Shown here: positions 54,631-62,453 of the stretch, piece by piece | Layout: every line of letters starts with the position of its first letter | How positions within the stretch are numbered: the first letter of the stretch is position 1 | The notes under the pieces: generated by a model | Databases searched by the model: none | Told to the model about the DNA's origin: nothing | Seen by the model: the letters and a program-made list of their open reading frames with translations, nothing else | Translations under genes and position numbers: made by a program | DNA from: Roseicella sp. DB1501 | Lineage (GTDB): Bacteria > Pseudomonadota > Alphaproteobacteria > Acetobacterales > Acetobacteraceae | Direction of reading: 5' to 3' | Length of the DNA: 64,000 bases | Assembly (NCBI RefSeq): GCF_013112485.1 | Contig: NZ_JABFHG010000008.1 | Coordinates: 186,001 to 250,000 of the forward strand

Positions 54631-55416
54631 ATGCAGCCGAACCGACAGAGCGCCGCCGCGCCCGCCGCCCACCCTGCCGCGCCGGCCCTCGAGGTCGCGC
54701 GCCTGTCCTTCGCCTATGGCGCGCGCGAGGTGCTGCACGACGTGAGCTTCCGGGTCATGCCGGGCGAGTTCGCCGTGCTGCTCGGCCCGAACGGCGCCGG
54801 CAAGAGCACCCTCTTCGCCCTGATCACCCGCCTGTTCGACGCGCGGAAGCCGGGCAGCGTGCGCATCTTCGGCGCCGAGATGCGGGAGGCGCCGGGCGCC
54901 GCCCTGGCCCGGCTCGGCGTGGTGTTCCAGCAGCCGACCCTCGATCCCGACATCTCGGTGATCGAGAACCTGCTCTATCACGGCGCGCTGCATGGCCTGC
55001 CGCGCGGCGAATCGCGGCAGCGGGCGATGCATGAGCTGACCCGGGTCGAACTCGCCGACCGCGCCGGCAGCACGGTGCGGGCGCTCTCCGGCGGCCAGCG
55101 CCGCCGCGCCGAGGTGGCCCGCGCCCTGCTGACCCGCCCCTCGCTGCTGCTGCTCGACGAGGCGACAACCGGACTCGACCTGCCGAGCCGCATGGCGGTG
55201 CGCCGGCATGTGCGCGGCCTCTGCGCGAAGGAGGGCCTCGCCGTGCTCTGGGCGACGCATCTGATCGAGGAGGTGCCGGAGGAGGCGCGGGTGATCATGC
55301 TCGCCGCCGGGCGCGTGCAGGCGGAGGGCGGCGTGGCCGAGGTGCTGGCGCAGGCGGGCGCGCCGGACCTGCCGGCGGCCTTCGCCCGGCTCACCGCCGC
55401 GCCCGCTCCCGGCTGA
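54631..55416 (+). CDS. ABC ATPase, PQQ-alcohol dehydrogenase system type (PedB-like)
   Basis: A 261-residue ABC-2 exporter ATPase. The P-loop GPNGAGKST is at 52-60, Q-loop GVVFQQPTLDPDISVIENLLYHGALHG, signature LSGGQRRR, Walker B LLLLDEATTGLD and switch His in WATHLIEE. The Q-loop/helical block matches my recollection of the ATPase in PQQ-dehydrogenase clusters. It is a likely partner for the permease at 46145-46969, 7.7 kb away, because no other ABC-2 permease is next to it. The first 20 residues are a Pro/Ala-rich extension. Confidence 0.85.
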   Translation: MQPNRQSAAAPAAHPAAPALEVARLSFAYGAREVLHDVSFRVMPGEFAVLLGPNGAGKSTLFALITRLFDARKPGSVRIFGAEMREAPGAALARLGVVFQQPTLDPDISVIENLLYHGALHGLPRGESRQRAMHELTRVELADRAGSTVRALSGGQRRRAEVARALLTRPSLLLLDEATTGLDLPSRMAVRRHVRGLCAKEGLAVLWATHLIEEVPEEARVIMLAAGRVQAEGGVAEVLAQAGAPDLPAAFARLTAAPAPG

Positions 55417-55443
55417 ACGACGTCCCCGGAACCGCCAAGCGAC

Positions 55444-56604
55444 TCAGATGCTCAGGTCGAGCAGGTTGTAATCCTTCATCCCGACCTTCGCCGCCGCGTC
55501 CCAGCGCCAGGTCTCGCCGGCCTCGGCATGCGGCCGGTAGACATAGGGCGTCTCGCCGGGGAAGCGCTGGCGGCGAGCATCGATGGCATAGCCGATCACC
55601 CGCGCCCTCTCCCGGATCCGCGCCGCGTCATAGACCGCGCGCGCATTGTGCACGCCGCCGGCCTCGACGCCGAGGACGGAGCGGCGGCGGTGGAAGCCGA
55701 AGTTCAGCGTCACCCGCCAGTCCGGGCTGGTATTGGCGAAGGAGCCGTGCACGGTCTGGCGGTTGGTGATGGCGACGTCGCCCGGCTTGCAGACGATCGG
55801 CACCGCATCCGGCAGCCGCTCCGTCCCCACCGCGGCGATCCGCGCCTTGATGTCGATCTTGCCGAGCTTGTGCGAGCCGGGCACCACCCAGACGCCATTG
55901 GCCGGGGTGCAGCCATAGAGCTGCGCCATGAAATTGAAGCCGTGCGTGCCCTCATCCCAGTCCGGGCTGCCCCAATGGGTGACGCCGTCCTGGTGCCAGG
56001 CGACCGAGGCGCCGCGGCCCGGCTCCTTGATGAAGAGCGCCTCGTTGAAGGGCACGAAGTCGTCGCCGTTCACCGCCGCCGCCATGGCGAGCAGGCCGGG
56101 ATGGCCATAGACGCGCAGATGCGCCTCGGAGAATTGCAGCGAGCCGAGGATGAGATAGACGATCTCGCGCGGCGCGTCGGAGGAGGCCTTGGGCTCGAAC
56201 ATCTTCACCGGGTGGCGGCCGTTCGCCGCCGCCGTGCCGCCCATCGGGTCGCCGAGCGGCTTGGCCCAGAACAGCGTCGGCGCCTCGCAGTCGGCGGCGA
56301 GCGCCGGGCGGCCCTGCGCGTCCAGCGGCGCGCCGCGCTCCACCGGCAGGCGGTCGAGGATGGCGTGGATGTCGGCCTCGATATCGGCCAGTTCCTCGGC
56401 TGGCAGCACGCCCTCGAAGACGTAGAAGCCGCAGCGCCAATAGGCTTCGAGGATCTCGGGATGGATGCGGCCATCGGGGCCGAGGCGCAGCGGCCCCCGA
56501 TTGCCGAGGGCGAAGGCGCGCGCCTCGCCTTGCCGCAGATAGGCCTGCATCGCCGCCTCTTCCGGGCCGTAATCGACGCCGAGCTTCGTCACCGGCTTGT
56601 TCAT
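55444..56604 (-). CDS. phytanoyl-CoA dioxygenase (PhyH) family protein
   Basis: A 386-residue Fe(II)/2-oxoglutarate dioxygenase of the PhyH family. The 2-His-1-carboxylate triad is His204 and Asp206 (WHQDG) with His286 (TVHGSFANTS); Arg297 probably holds 2-oxoglutarate. The region LFWAKPLGDPMGG and the PSGSHK-like VVPGSHKLGKID are typical. Substrate unknown. GGAAGGAAAC lies upstream of the ATG. It is convergent with the PedB-like ATPase gene (27 bases) and divergent from a solute-binding protein gene. Confidence 0.9.
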   Translation of the reverse strand: MNKPVTKLGVDYGPEEAAMQAYLRQGEARAFALGNRGPLRLGPDGRIHPEILEAYWRCGFYVFEGVLPAEELADIEADIHAILDRLPVERGAPLDAQGRPALAADCEAPTLFWAKPLGDPMGGTAAANGRHPVKMFEPKASSDAPREIVYLILGSLQFSEAHLRVYGHPGLLAMAAAVNGDDFVPFNEALFIKEPGRGASVAWHQDGVTHWGSPDWDEGTHGFNFMAQLYGCTPANGVWVVPGSHKLGKIDIKARIAAVGTERLPDAVPIVCKPGDVAITNRQTVHGSFANTSPDWRVTLNFGFHRRRSVLGVEAGGVHNARAVYDAARIRERARVIGYAIDARRQRFPGETPYVYRPHAEAGETWRWDAAAKVGMKDYNLLDLSI

Positions 56605-56753
56605 GGCGTTTCCTTCCTGCCGCCGCGCGGGTCGGTCGGGGAGCATAGGGCGCCGCGGGCGCGGATGACAATCGACCGACCAAGCCAGGCGGGGCGCCTT
56701 GCCGGAACGGAGGCGGGGCGGTCTAATCGCCGCCTCGACGGGGAGGAACAGCC

Positions 56754-57593
56754 ATGATGCGGCGCCGCATCCTGCCGGCCATGCTCGCCTCCGGCCTGCT
56801 CCCCGCCCCGCCCGCCCGGGCCCAACCGTCGCGGGCGCCATCCCCAGGCAACGGAACGCCGCGCATGTCCCCCGAGATCACCTCCCAACTCGCCCCGACC
56901 GGCGTGCTGCGCGCCGGCATCAATCTCGGCAATTTCCTGCTCGTCACCGGCCGCACGCCGGAGGGCGACCCCGACGGCGTCTCGCCCGACATGGCGCGCA
57001 CCATCGCCGGGCGGCTCGGCGTGCCGGTGAAGCTCGTGCCCTTCGCACGGCCGAGCGAGATCGCCGATGCCGCCGGCACCGGCGCCTGGGACATCGCGCT
57101 CATCGGCGCCGAGCCGCAGCGCGCGGCGAAGATCGCCTTCACCGCCGCCTATTGCGAGATCGAGGCGACCTATCTGGTGCCGCCCGGCTCGTCGATCACC
57201 GCCATGGAGCAGGTGGATCGCAAGGGCCTGCGCATCTGCAGCAGCGCCGGCGCCGCCTACACGCTCTGGCTCGAGCGCAACATCAAGCAGGCCGAGCTGG
57301 TGCTGGTGCCGGGCGGCGGCGCCGCCGCCTTCCAGAAATTCCGCGACGACAAGATGGAGGTCTATGCCGGGCTGCGGCCGGGCCTCATCTCCGATGTCGA
57401 GGCGCTGCCCGGCGCGCGCATCCTGGACGGCCAGTTCATGGCGGTGCAGCAGGCGATCGGCACAGCGCGGGAGAATGCGGCCGGCGCCGCCTTCCTGCGC
57501 GACTTCGTCGAGGAGGCGAAATCCTCCGGCCTGGTCGCGCGGCTGATCGAGATGCACAAGGTGCGCGGCCTCTCGGTGGCGCCGGCGGCCTGA
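56754..57593 (+). CDS. family 3 solute-binding protein
   Basis: A 279-residue periplasmic binding protein (SBP_bac_3). Signal MMRRRILPAMLASGLLPAPPARAQ-type start, then PTGVLRAGINLGNFLL, DGVSPDMARTIAGRLGVPVKLVPF and ADAAGTGAWDIALIGAEPQRA, typical of polar amino acid receptors. No permease or ATPase gene is adjacent, so it may be a stand-alone receptor, or may relate to the divergent PhyH gene. GGGGAGGAACAG precedes the ATG. Confidence 0.88.
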   Translation: MMRRRILPAMLASGLLPAPPARAQPSRAPSPGNGTPRMSPEITSQLAPTGVLRAGINLGNFLLVTGRTPEGDPDGVSPDMARTIAGRLGVPVKLVPFARPSEIADAAGTGAWDIALIGAEPQRAAKIAFTAAYCEIEATYLVPPGSSITAMEQVDRKGLRICSSAGAAYTLWLERNIKQAELVLVPGGGAAAFQKFRDDKMEVYAGLRPGLISDVEALPGARILDGQFMAVQQAIGTARENAAGAAFLRDFVEEAKSSGLVARLIEMHKVRGLSVAPAA

Positions 57594-57605
57594 ACCCAGA
57601 CTGGC

Positions 57606-58352
57606 TTATCGTGGCGACACGGCCTCGCGCAGCACGCGCGCGAGGCGGTCGGCCCAGTCCTCCCAGCCCGCCGCATCGGCCAGCAGGTCCTGCCGCACCT
57701 CCAGCAGCACCGCATCCAGGCCGCGCGCATCGCCATGCACCGGCACCGTGTAGTCCATCGCCGCCTCGATGCGGTAAGGCTCGTTGTCGCCGATGACGAG
57801 GCCGGGCTCGGCGGCGAGGCCGCGCACCAGCGCGGCGCCGAAATCCCGCGCCGTGCCGTAGAGGATGCCGGCATGCCAGGGCCGGCGCAGCCCGAGATAG
57901 ACCGGCGTGAAGCTGTGCACGCCGATGACCTTGGCGGGCCGCCCGGCGGCGGCGCGGGCATCGAGGAAGCCGGCGACGCGGTCGTGGAAGGGCGTGAACC
58001 AGGCCTCCTGGCGGCACGCCCGCTCGGCGGCGTCGATCCCCCGGTTGCCTGGGATCACCGTCGCCTCGCTGATCTCCGGGATGCTGGAGGGCGCCTGCAA
58101 GGGGCGGTTCAGGTCGATTAGCAGGCGCGAATAGCCGGCGAGGAAGAGCGGCGCGTCCAGCCGCGCGGCCAGCCGTCGCGCCAGCTCCGCCGCGCCGATG
58201 TCATAGGCGATGTGGCGCTGCAGCTCCGCCTCGGCGAGGCCGAGCCGGGCATAGCCGGGCGGGATGTGGTTCGAGGCATGCTCGCAGAGCAGCAGGATGG
58301 GCGAGCGCCCCTCGCCATTGACCAGGGTTACGGGCGCCGGCGCGTCGCTCAT
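57606..58352 (-). CDS. N-formylglutamate amidohydrolase family protein
   Basis: A 248-residue protein of the N-formylglutamate amidohydrolase family, recognised from LLLCEHASNHIPPGYARLGL, YSRLLIDLNRPLQAPSSIPE, VIGVHSFTPVYLGLRRPWHAG and DNEPYRIEAAMDYTVPVHG. Family members act in histidine catabolism, but no hut genes are near. The ATG overlaps the stop of the upstream transglutaminase-like gene by four bases (ATGA), so it belongs to that operon and may act on peptides or acyl-amino acids instead. Confidence 0.88.
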   Translation of the reverse strand: MSDAPAPVTLVNGEGRSPILLLCEHASNHIPPGYARLGLAEAELQRHIAYDIGAAELARRLAARLDAPLFLAGYSRLLIDLNRPLQAPSSIPEISEATVIPGNRGIDAAERACRQEAWFTPFHDRVAGFLDARAAAGRPAKVIGVHSFTPVYLGLRRPWHAGILYGTARDFGAALVRGLAAEPGLVIGDNEPYRIEAAMDYTVPVHGDARGLDAVLLEVRQDLLADAAGWEDWADRLARVLREAVSPR

Positions 58353-59194
58353 CCGAGCGTCTGCTTCATGGAGGCCGCGTCGTCGGGCGGCGGAACCTCG
58401 TCGGTGATCACCCGGAACCCGGCCAGGATGCAAGGGCCGAAGGTGGTGGCAATGGCGACATCGGTCGCGTCGCGGCCACGCGCCATCAGGATGCGGCCGA
58501 TCCGCGGCGTGTTGTGACGCGCGTCGAAGGTGTGCCAGTGGCCGCCGAGATAGGCCTCGAACCAGGCGCTGAAATCCATCGGGTAGTCGACCGGCGGCAC
58601 GCCGATATCGCCGAGATAGCCGGTGCAGTAGCGCGCCGGGATGTTCATGCAGCGGCACAGGGTGACGGCCAGATGCGCGAAATCGCGGCAGACGCCGTGC
58701 CGCTCGGCATGAGCGCCGGAGGCGGTGCGCCGCGGATCGGCGAATTCATAGCCGAAGGTGATGTGGTTGTGCACGTAGTCGCAGATGGCCTGCACCCGCG
58801 CCCAGCCCGGCGGCGTGCCGCCGAAGAGTGACCAGGCGGTGTCGGAGAGCCGGTCGGTGTCGCAGTAGCGGCTGCCGAGCAGGAAGACGAGCGCCTCGTC
58901 CGGCAGGTCCTGCACCGCATGCTGCGCCGCCTCCGGCACCACCGCGTCCGGCGTGCCCGGATCCTGCACCAGGAACTCCGCCGCCATGGTCAGCCGTCCC
59001 GGCGGCGCCAGGATGCGGGTGACGATGTTGCCGAAGGAATCGCGGTAATCCGTCGCGCCGATCGGCCTGTCGAAGGCGATGCGGTGCGGGCCGATCACGT
59101 CCGGCATGCGCGAGGGATGCACGCTGAGCGCGAGGAGCATCGGCGTCGGCTGCGGGCAGTCATAGGTGATCTCGAAGCCGGCGCGGATCTGCAC
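58349..59194 (-). CDS. transglutaminase-like family protein (first)
   Basis: A 281-residue transglutaminase-fold protein. The N-terminal immunoglobulin-like part covers 1-100, and the papain-like core has Cys169 (HGVCRDFAHLA) and Asp224 (HTFDARHN). At the place where the partner gene has the catalytic His (HAW) this protein has Ser209 (DFSAWFEAYL), with His219/His221 nearby; this may be a subfamily trait. The tail RGRDATDVAIATTFGPCIL is subfamily-typical. GTG start with AAGGAGA. It lies 25 bases after a second transglutaminase gene. Confidence 0.85.
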   Translation of the reverse strand: MQIRAGFEITYDCPQPTPMLLALSVHPSRMPDVIGPHRIAFDRPIGATDYRDSFGNIVTRILAPPGRLTMAAEFLVQDPGTPDAVVPEAAQHAVQDLPDEALVFLLGSRYCDTDRLSDTAWSLFGGTPPGWARVQAICDYVHNHITFGYEFADPRRTASGAHAERHGVCRDFAHLAVTLCRCMNIPARYCTGYLGDIGVPPVDYPMDFSAWFEAYLGGHWHTFDARHNTPRIGRILMARGRDATDVAIATTFGPCILAGFRVITDEVPPPDDAASMKQTLG

Positions 59195-59219
59195 GGCGCT
59201 GTCTCCTTCTCAGGGCGCC

Positions 59220-60200
59220 TCAGGGCGTGAGGACATGGGGGCGCGCCGGCGGCTCCGACGCCGCCTCGCTCGCGGATGGGGCAGGTGGGTCAGCGGGGGG
59301 AACAGCGGGGGAGATTGCCGTCGCCGGGGTCTCGCTGGTGACGGAGACCTCGACCGTCATGCCGAGGCTGTCCGCCGGGAAGCCGAACCAGGTGCCGTGC
59401 AGCGGCAGCGCCTGCGACGGGTCGCGGGCGATGGCGACGCGGATGAGGTCGCGGTTGCCGACGATGCCATTGGTCGGGTCGAACTCCACCCAACCCGCGC
59501 CCGGCAGGTAGACCCGCACCCAGGCATGGGTGTTGCCGCCCCCGACATGGCCCTCGCCGTCGCGGCCGGGGCTGTAGAGGTAGCCCGAGACGAAGCGCGC
59601 CGCGAGGCCGAGGGAGCGCGCCGCCTCCATCATCAGCACGGCGAAGTCGCGGCAGGTGCCGCTGCCGAGCTTCAGGGTCTTGACCGGGTCCTGGATGCCG
59701 CGTTCGTGTCGCGGGATGTAAGTGAGCTCTCGCCGGATGGCATGCGTCATCGCCTCGAGCAGCGGCAGGGTGGCGGCCGGCCCGTCCCGGCCCAGGAAGC
59801 GCCGCGCCCAGCGATCCACCACGCGCTCGGGATCCGGGTAGTGCCGCTCGATGGAGCGGGCGAGGTCCGGCATTTCCTCCATGCCATAGGCGAAGGGATA
59901 GGTCCGGGCATAGTCCTCGATCTGGAAGTCGAGGGCGTTCAGCGGGTGGTGGTCGAGGCGCACGACGCTCTCGAAGCACAATTCGCGCCACCGGCCGGAG
60001 AAGCGTGCGATGGCGACACTGTTGCCGAAGACATCGTGCAGCCAGCGCAATTCGGCGGGGGCTGGCGTGATGTTGAGCTGGGTCTCGAACAACCGCTGGT
60101 CGTGGCCCTCCCGCGGTCGCAGCATCATCCGATGCTCGCCGAAGGCAACCGGCTGCCGGTAGCGGTAGGTGGTGAGGTGGCGGACCTTGAGGATGGGCAT
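59220..60200 (-). CDS. transglutaminase-like family protein (second, canonical triad)
   Basis: A 326-residue protein with an N-terminal bacterial transglutaminase-like domain (VRHLTTYRYRQPVAFGEHRMMLRPR) and a core containing Cys183 (GSGTCRDFAVLM), His225 (NTHAWVRVYL) and Asp241 (VEFDPTNG). A Pro/Ser/Glu-rich tail ends the protein. In other genomes such proteins occur with circularly permuted ATP-grasp and alpha-E genes; none is seen here. The ATG at 60200 (MPILKVRHLT) was chosen; an upstream ATG at 60233 is possible. Confidence 0.88.
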   Translation of the reverse strand: MPILKVRHLTTYRYRQPVAFGEHRMMLRPREGHDQRLFETQLNITPAPAELRWLHDVFGNSVAIARFSGRWRELCFESVVRLDHHPLNALDFQIEDYARTYPFAYGMEEMPDLARSIERHYPDPERVVDRWARRFLGRDGPAATLPLLEAMTHAIRRELTYIPRHERGIQDPVKTLKLGSGTCRDFAVLMMEAARSLGLAARFVSGYLYSPGRDGEGHVGGGNTHAWVRVYLPGAGWVEFDPTNGIVGNRDLIRVAIARDPSQALPLHGTWFGFPADSLGMTVEVSVTSETPATAISPAVPPADPPAPSASEAASEPPARPHVLTP

Positions 60201-60500
60201 GACGGGCAGACCTAACAGCCCGGAAACTTCCATGACGAGAGGAAACCGCAGCGGCGCAGGACACTCCCTCCTCGACCAGAGCCGTGACGCAGGGAGAACC
60301 GACAGGCAGGCGGAAAGTTCGCGGGCGCTGCAGCAAAGTCTGCCGCTGCCCCGACAGCGGTCTTGTGCGCAGCGGCACAGCAACCGGCGGGCCTGGGGCC
60401 TAGAAGGGTTATCGGGCGATATGCCCTTCCTCCCGTTCCCTCAAGTCAACTGCCCACCGGACCTTGTCCGGTGGGCCTTCTTGAGTCGCCGTGCCGCGGC
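60201..60500. other. intergenic region between transglutaminase and tonB genes
   Basis: Three hundred bases upstream of the transglutaminase operon and downstream of tonB, both on the minus strand. It includes a strong hairpin (listed separately), and on the minus strand TTGACT followed about 19 bases later by GCATAT, a possible promoter for the transglutaminase operon. No protein-like frame seen. Confidence 0.35.
60452..60476 (-). terminator. rho-independent-like hairpin after tonB
   Basis: Perfect 11-base arms GCCCACCGGAC (60452-60462) and GTCCGGTGGGC (60466-60476) with a three-base loop, 25 bases beyond the tonB stop on the minus strand. On the plus strand it is followed by CTTCTTG, the more T-rich side. 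It most likely ends the PepSY-exbB-exbD-tonB transcript. Confidence 0.8.
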
Positions 60501-61310
60501 TCAGCGCAGGCTGAAGCGGATCGGCACGCTGAGCTCGACCGGGTCGCCCGGCAGGTCGTCGGGCGGCGCGGGCAGCGGCGAGGCGCGCTGGATCATGGTG
60601 AGCACCGCCTCGTCGAGCGAGGAATCGCCGGTGCCGCGCACCAGCCGGTAGCTCACCACGCTGCCGTCGCGGCGCATGCCGAAGCGCAGCAGCGCGACGC
60701 CCTGGATCCGGCGCAGCCGCGCCTCCTGCGGGTAGTTCTTGTGTCGCTCCAGCGCCGCGAAGAGCCGCGAGATGTAGCTCGCCGAGGGTGCCGCGGCGGT
60801 GGCCCGCGCCGCCGGGGCGGGGGCCGGGGCGGCAACCGGCGGCGCCGAGGGCACGGCCGGGGCGGGCGGCGTCGGCGCCTGCGCCACCGGGCGCTGGGGC
60901 GGCGGGCGGCGCGGCGGAACGGGCGGCGGCGGCATCGGCGGCGGCGCCGGCAGGTCGGCGACCACCTGCTCGGGCGGCGGCTCGGGCGGTGGCTCCGGCG
61001 GCGGCTCGGCGACCGGCTCGGGCGGCGTCACCTCCTGCGGCGGCTCGGCCGGCGGCGGCTCGAGCGGCGCAGCGACGGGCTCCGGCGGCGCCTCCGCCTC
61101 CGGGCTGGCATCCTCGGCCAGCGGCACCTCCAGCGAGATGACGGTCTCCGGCGGCGGCGGCTCGGCGGGCCGGACGAAGAACAACGCCGCCCCGGCCGCG
61201 AGGTGCAGGGCGATCGATCCCATCCAGGCCAGGCTGCGGCCGGAGGGGCGCGAGCGCCGCTGCACCTCCCCCTGCCTGGCCGCCTCCAGGGCCATTCCGA
61301 TCGCATTCAT
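60501..61310 (-). CDS. tonB: energy transducer TonB
   Basis: A 269-residue TonB. Basic N-terminus, one membrane helix (LAWMGSIALHLAAGAALFFV, about 28-47), a Pro/Glu-rich spacer with PPPEPPPEPPPEQ repeats (about 50-175), and a C-terminal TonB domain (about 185-269: HKNYPQEARLRRIQGVALLRFGM). It delivers proton-motive energy from ExbB-ExbD to outer-membrane receptors. It follows exbD by three bases. Confidence 0.93.
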   Translation of the reverse strand: MNAIGMALEAARQGEVQRRSRPSGRSLAWMGSIALHLAAGAALFFVRPAEPPPPETVISLEVPLAEDASPEAEAPPEPVAAPLEPPPAEPPQEVTPPEPVAEPPPEPPPEPPPEQVVADLPAPPPMPPPPVPPRRPPPQRPVAQAPTPPAPAVPSAPPVAAPAPAPAARATAAAPSASYISRLFAALERHKNYPQEARLRRIQGVALLRFGMRRDGSVVSYRLVRGTGDSSLDEAVLTMIQRASPLPAPPDDLPGDPVELSVPIRFSLR

Positions 61311-61313
61311 GGC

Positions 61314-61742
61314 CTAGCGCGCCGTCTCGGGCCGCGAGATCAGCGCGACGCGCTGGATGCCGGCCTTCTGCACCAGCCCCATGATGCGCAGCACCTCGCC
61401 ATATTCGATCCCGCGATCGGCGCGCAGATGCACCGCGCGGTCCGGCGTCTCGGCATGCATCGCGGCGAGCCGCGGCTCGAGCGCGGCCTCCTCGACTTCC
61501 TCCTTGCCGAGGAAGATCTGCCCCTCGCGCGTCATGCCGAGCTCGAGCGGCGGCTCGGGCGGCGTGATGCGGGTGGCGGCGGCGCGCGGCACGTCCACCT
61601 GGATGCCGGCGGTCAGCATTGGCGCCGTCACCATGAAGATCACCAGCAGCACCAGCATCACGTCGACCAGCGGCGTGACGTTGATGTCGGCGACGGGGCG
61701 CGCGTCGTCCTCCTCGCCCCCGCCCGGCAGCAGCATCGCCAT
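61314..61742 (-). CDS. exbD: biopolymer transport protein ExbD
   Basis: A 142-residue ExbD/TolR family protein. The single membrane helix carries the proton-translocating Asp in the DINVTPLVDVMLVLLVIFMV block (residues 19-38), followed by a periplasmic domain (VDVPRAAATRI, AVHLRADRGIEYGEVLRIMGLVQKAG). It forms the motor with ExbB. Six bases separate it from exbB. Confidence 0.95.
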   Translation of the reverse strand: MAMLLPGGGEEDDARPVADINVTPLVDVMLVLLVIFMVTAPMLTAGIQVDVPRAAATRITPPEPPLELGMTREGQIFLGKEEVEEAALEPRLAAMHAETPDRAVHLRADRGIEYGEVLRIMGLVQKAGIQRVALISRPETAR

Positions 61743-61748
61743 GGCGGC

Positions 61749-62453
61749 TCAGCCCAGCGCCGCGCTGCGGCCGCCCGCGACCAGCGCCGGCCGCCGCGCC
61801 ATGCGCAGGGCGAGCGCCGAGGCCGCGGCCATCGACTCCTGGCGGATGCGGTGCAGCCGGGTGGTGCAGCGGTTGTAGGCGATGGTGGCCGGGATGGCGG
61901 CGACCAGGCCGATCGCAGTGGCGAAGAGCGCCTCGGCGATGCCCGGCGCCACGGTGGCGAGGCTGGTATCCTGCTGCGCGGCGATGCCGGCGAAGCTGTG
62001 CATGATGCCCCAGACCGTGCCGAACAGCCCGACGAAGGGGCTGACCGAGCCGATGGTCGCCAGCAGCGGCAGGCCGGGCTCGGCGCGCCGCAACGTCGCG
62101 CTGATCGCGGCCCGCATGGCGTGCTCCAGCCGGCCGCGGAACTCGCCGGCGGTCTCCGCCGGGTCGCGGCCCTCGCGCCATTCGGCCTGGCCGGCGCGGA
62201 GCGCGGCGGCGGCAAGGCCCTCGCCCTCCGCCTTGCCCTCGGCCGGGCCGGCCGCGAGCTGCCGCGCCTCGGCGGCGAGGCGGCGGAAGGTCACCGCCTT
62301 TTCCAGGATGATCGCCCAGCAGGCGAGCGAGGCCAGCAGCAGCAGCAGCATCACCCCCTGCACGATCGGATCGGCGTGCAGGATGAGGGTGACGGGCGAG
62401 AGGTCGGGCGCCGCGGTCGGGGCGGCGGCCATGGGGGCGGCGTCGGGGGTCAT
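61749..62453 (-). CDS. exbB: MotA/TolQ/ExbB proton channel family protein
   Basis: A 234-residue ExbB. Three membrane segments: about 30-50 (VMLLLLLASLACWAIILEKA), 125-150 (LPLLATIGSVSPFVGLFGTVWGIM) and 170-190 (ALFATAIGLVAAIPATIAYN), with the conserved Thr/Gly-rich proton path. The ATG overlaps the PepSY gene stop by four bases (ATGA), which fixes the start and shows the operon order PepSY, exbB, exbD, tonB. Confidence 0.95.
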   Translation of the reverse strand: MTPDAAPMAAAPTAAPDLSPVTLILHADPIVQGVMLLLLLASLACWAIILEKAVTFRRLAAEARQLAAGPAEGKAEGEGLAAAALRAGQAEWREGRDPAETAGEFRGRLEHAMRAAISATLRRAEPGLPLLATIGSVSPFVGLFGTVWGIMHSFAGIAAQQDTSLATVAPGIAEALFATAIGLVAAIPATIAYNRCTTRLHRIRQESMAAASALALRMARRPALVAGGRSAALG

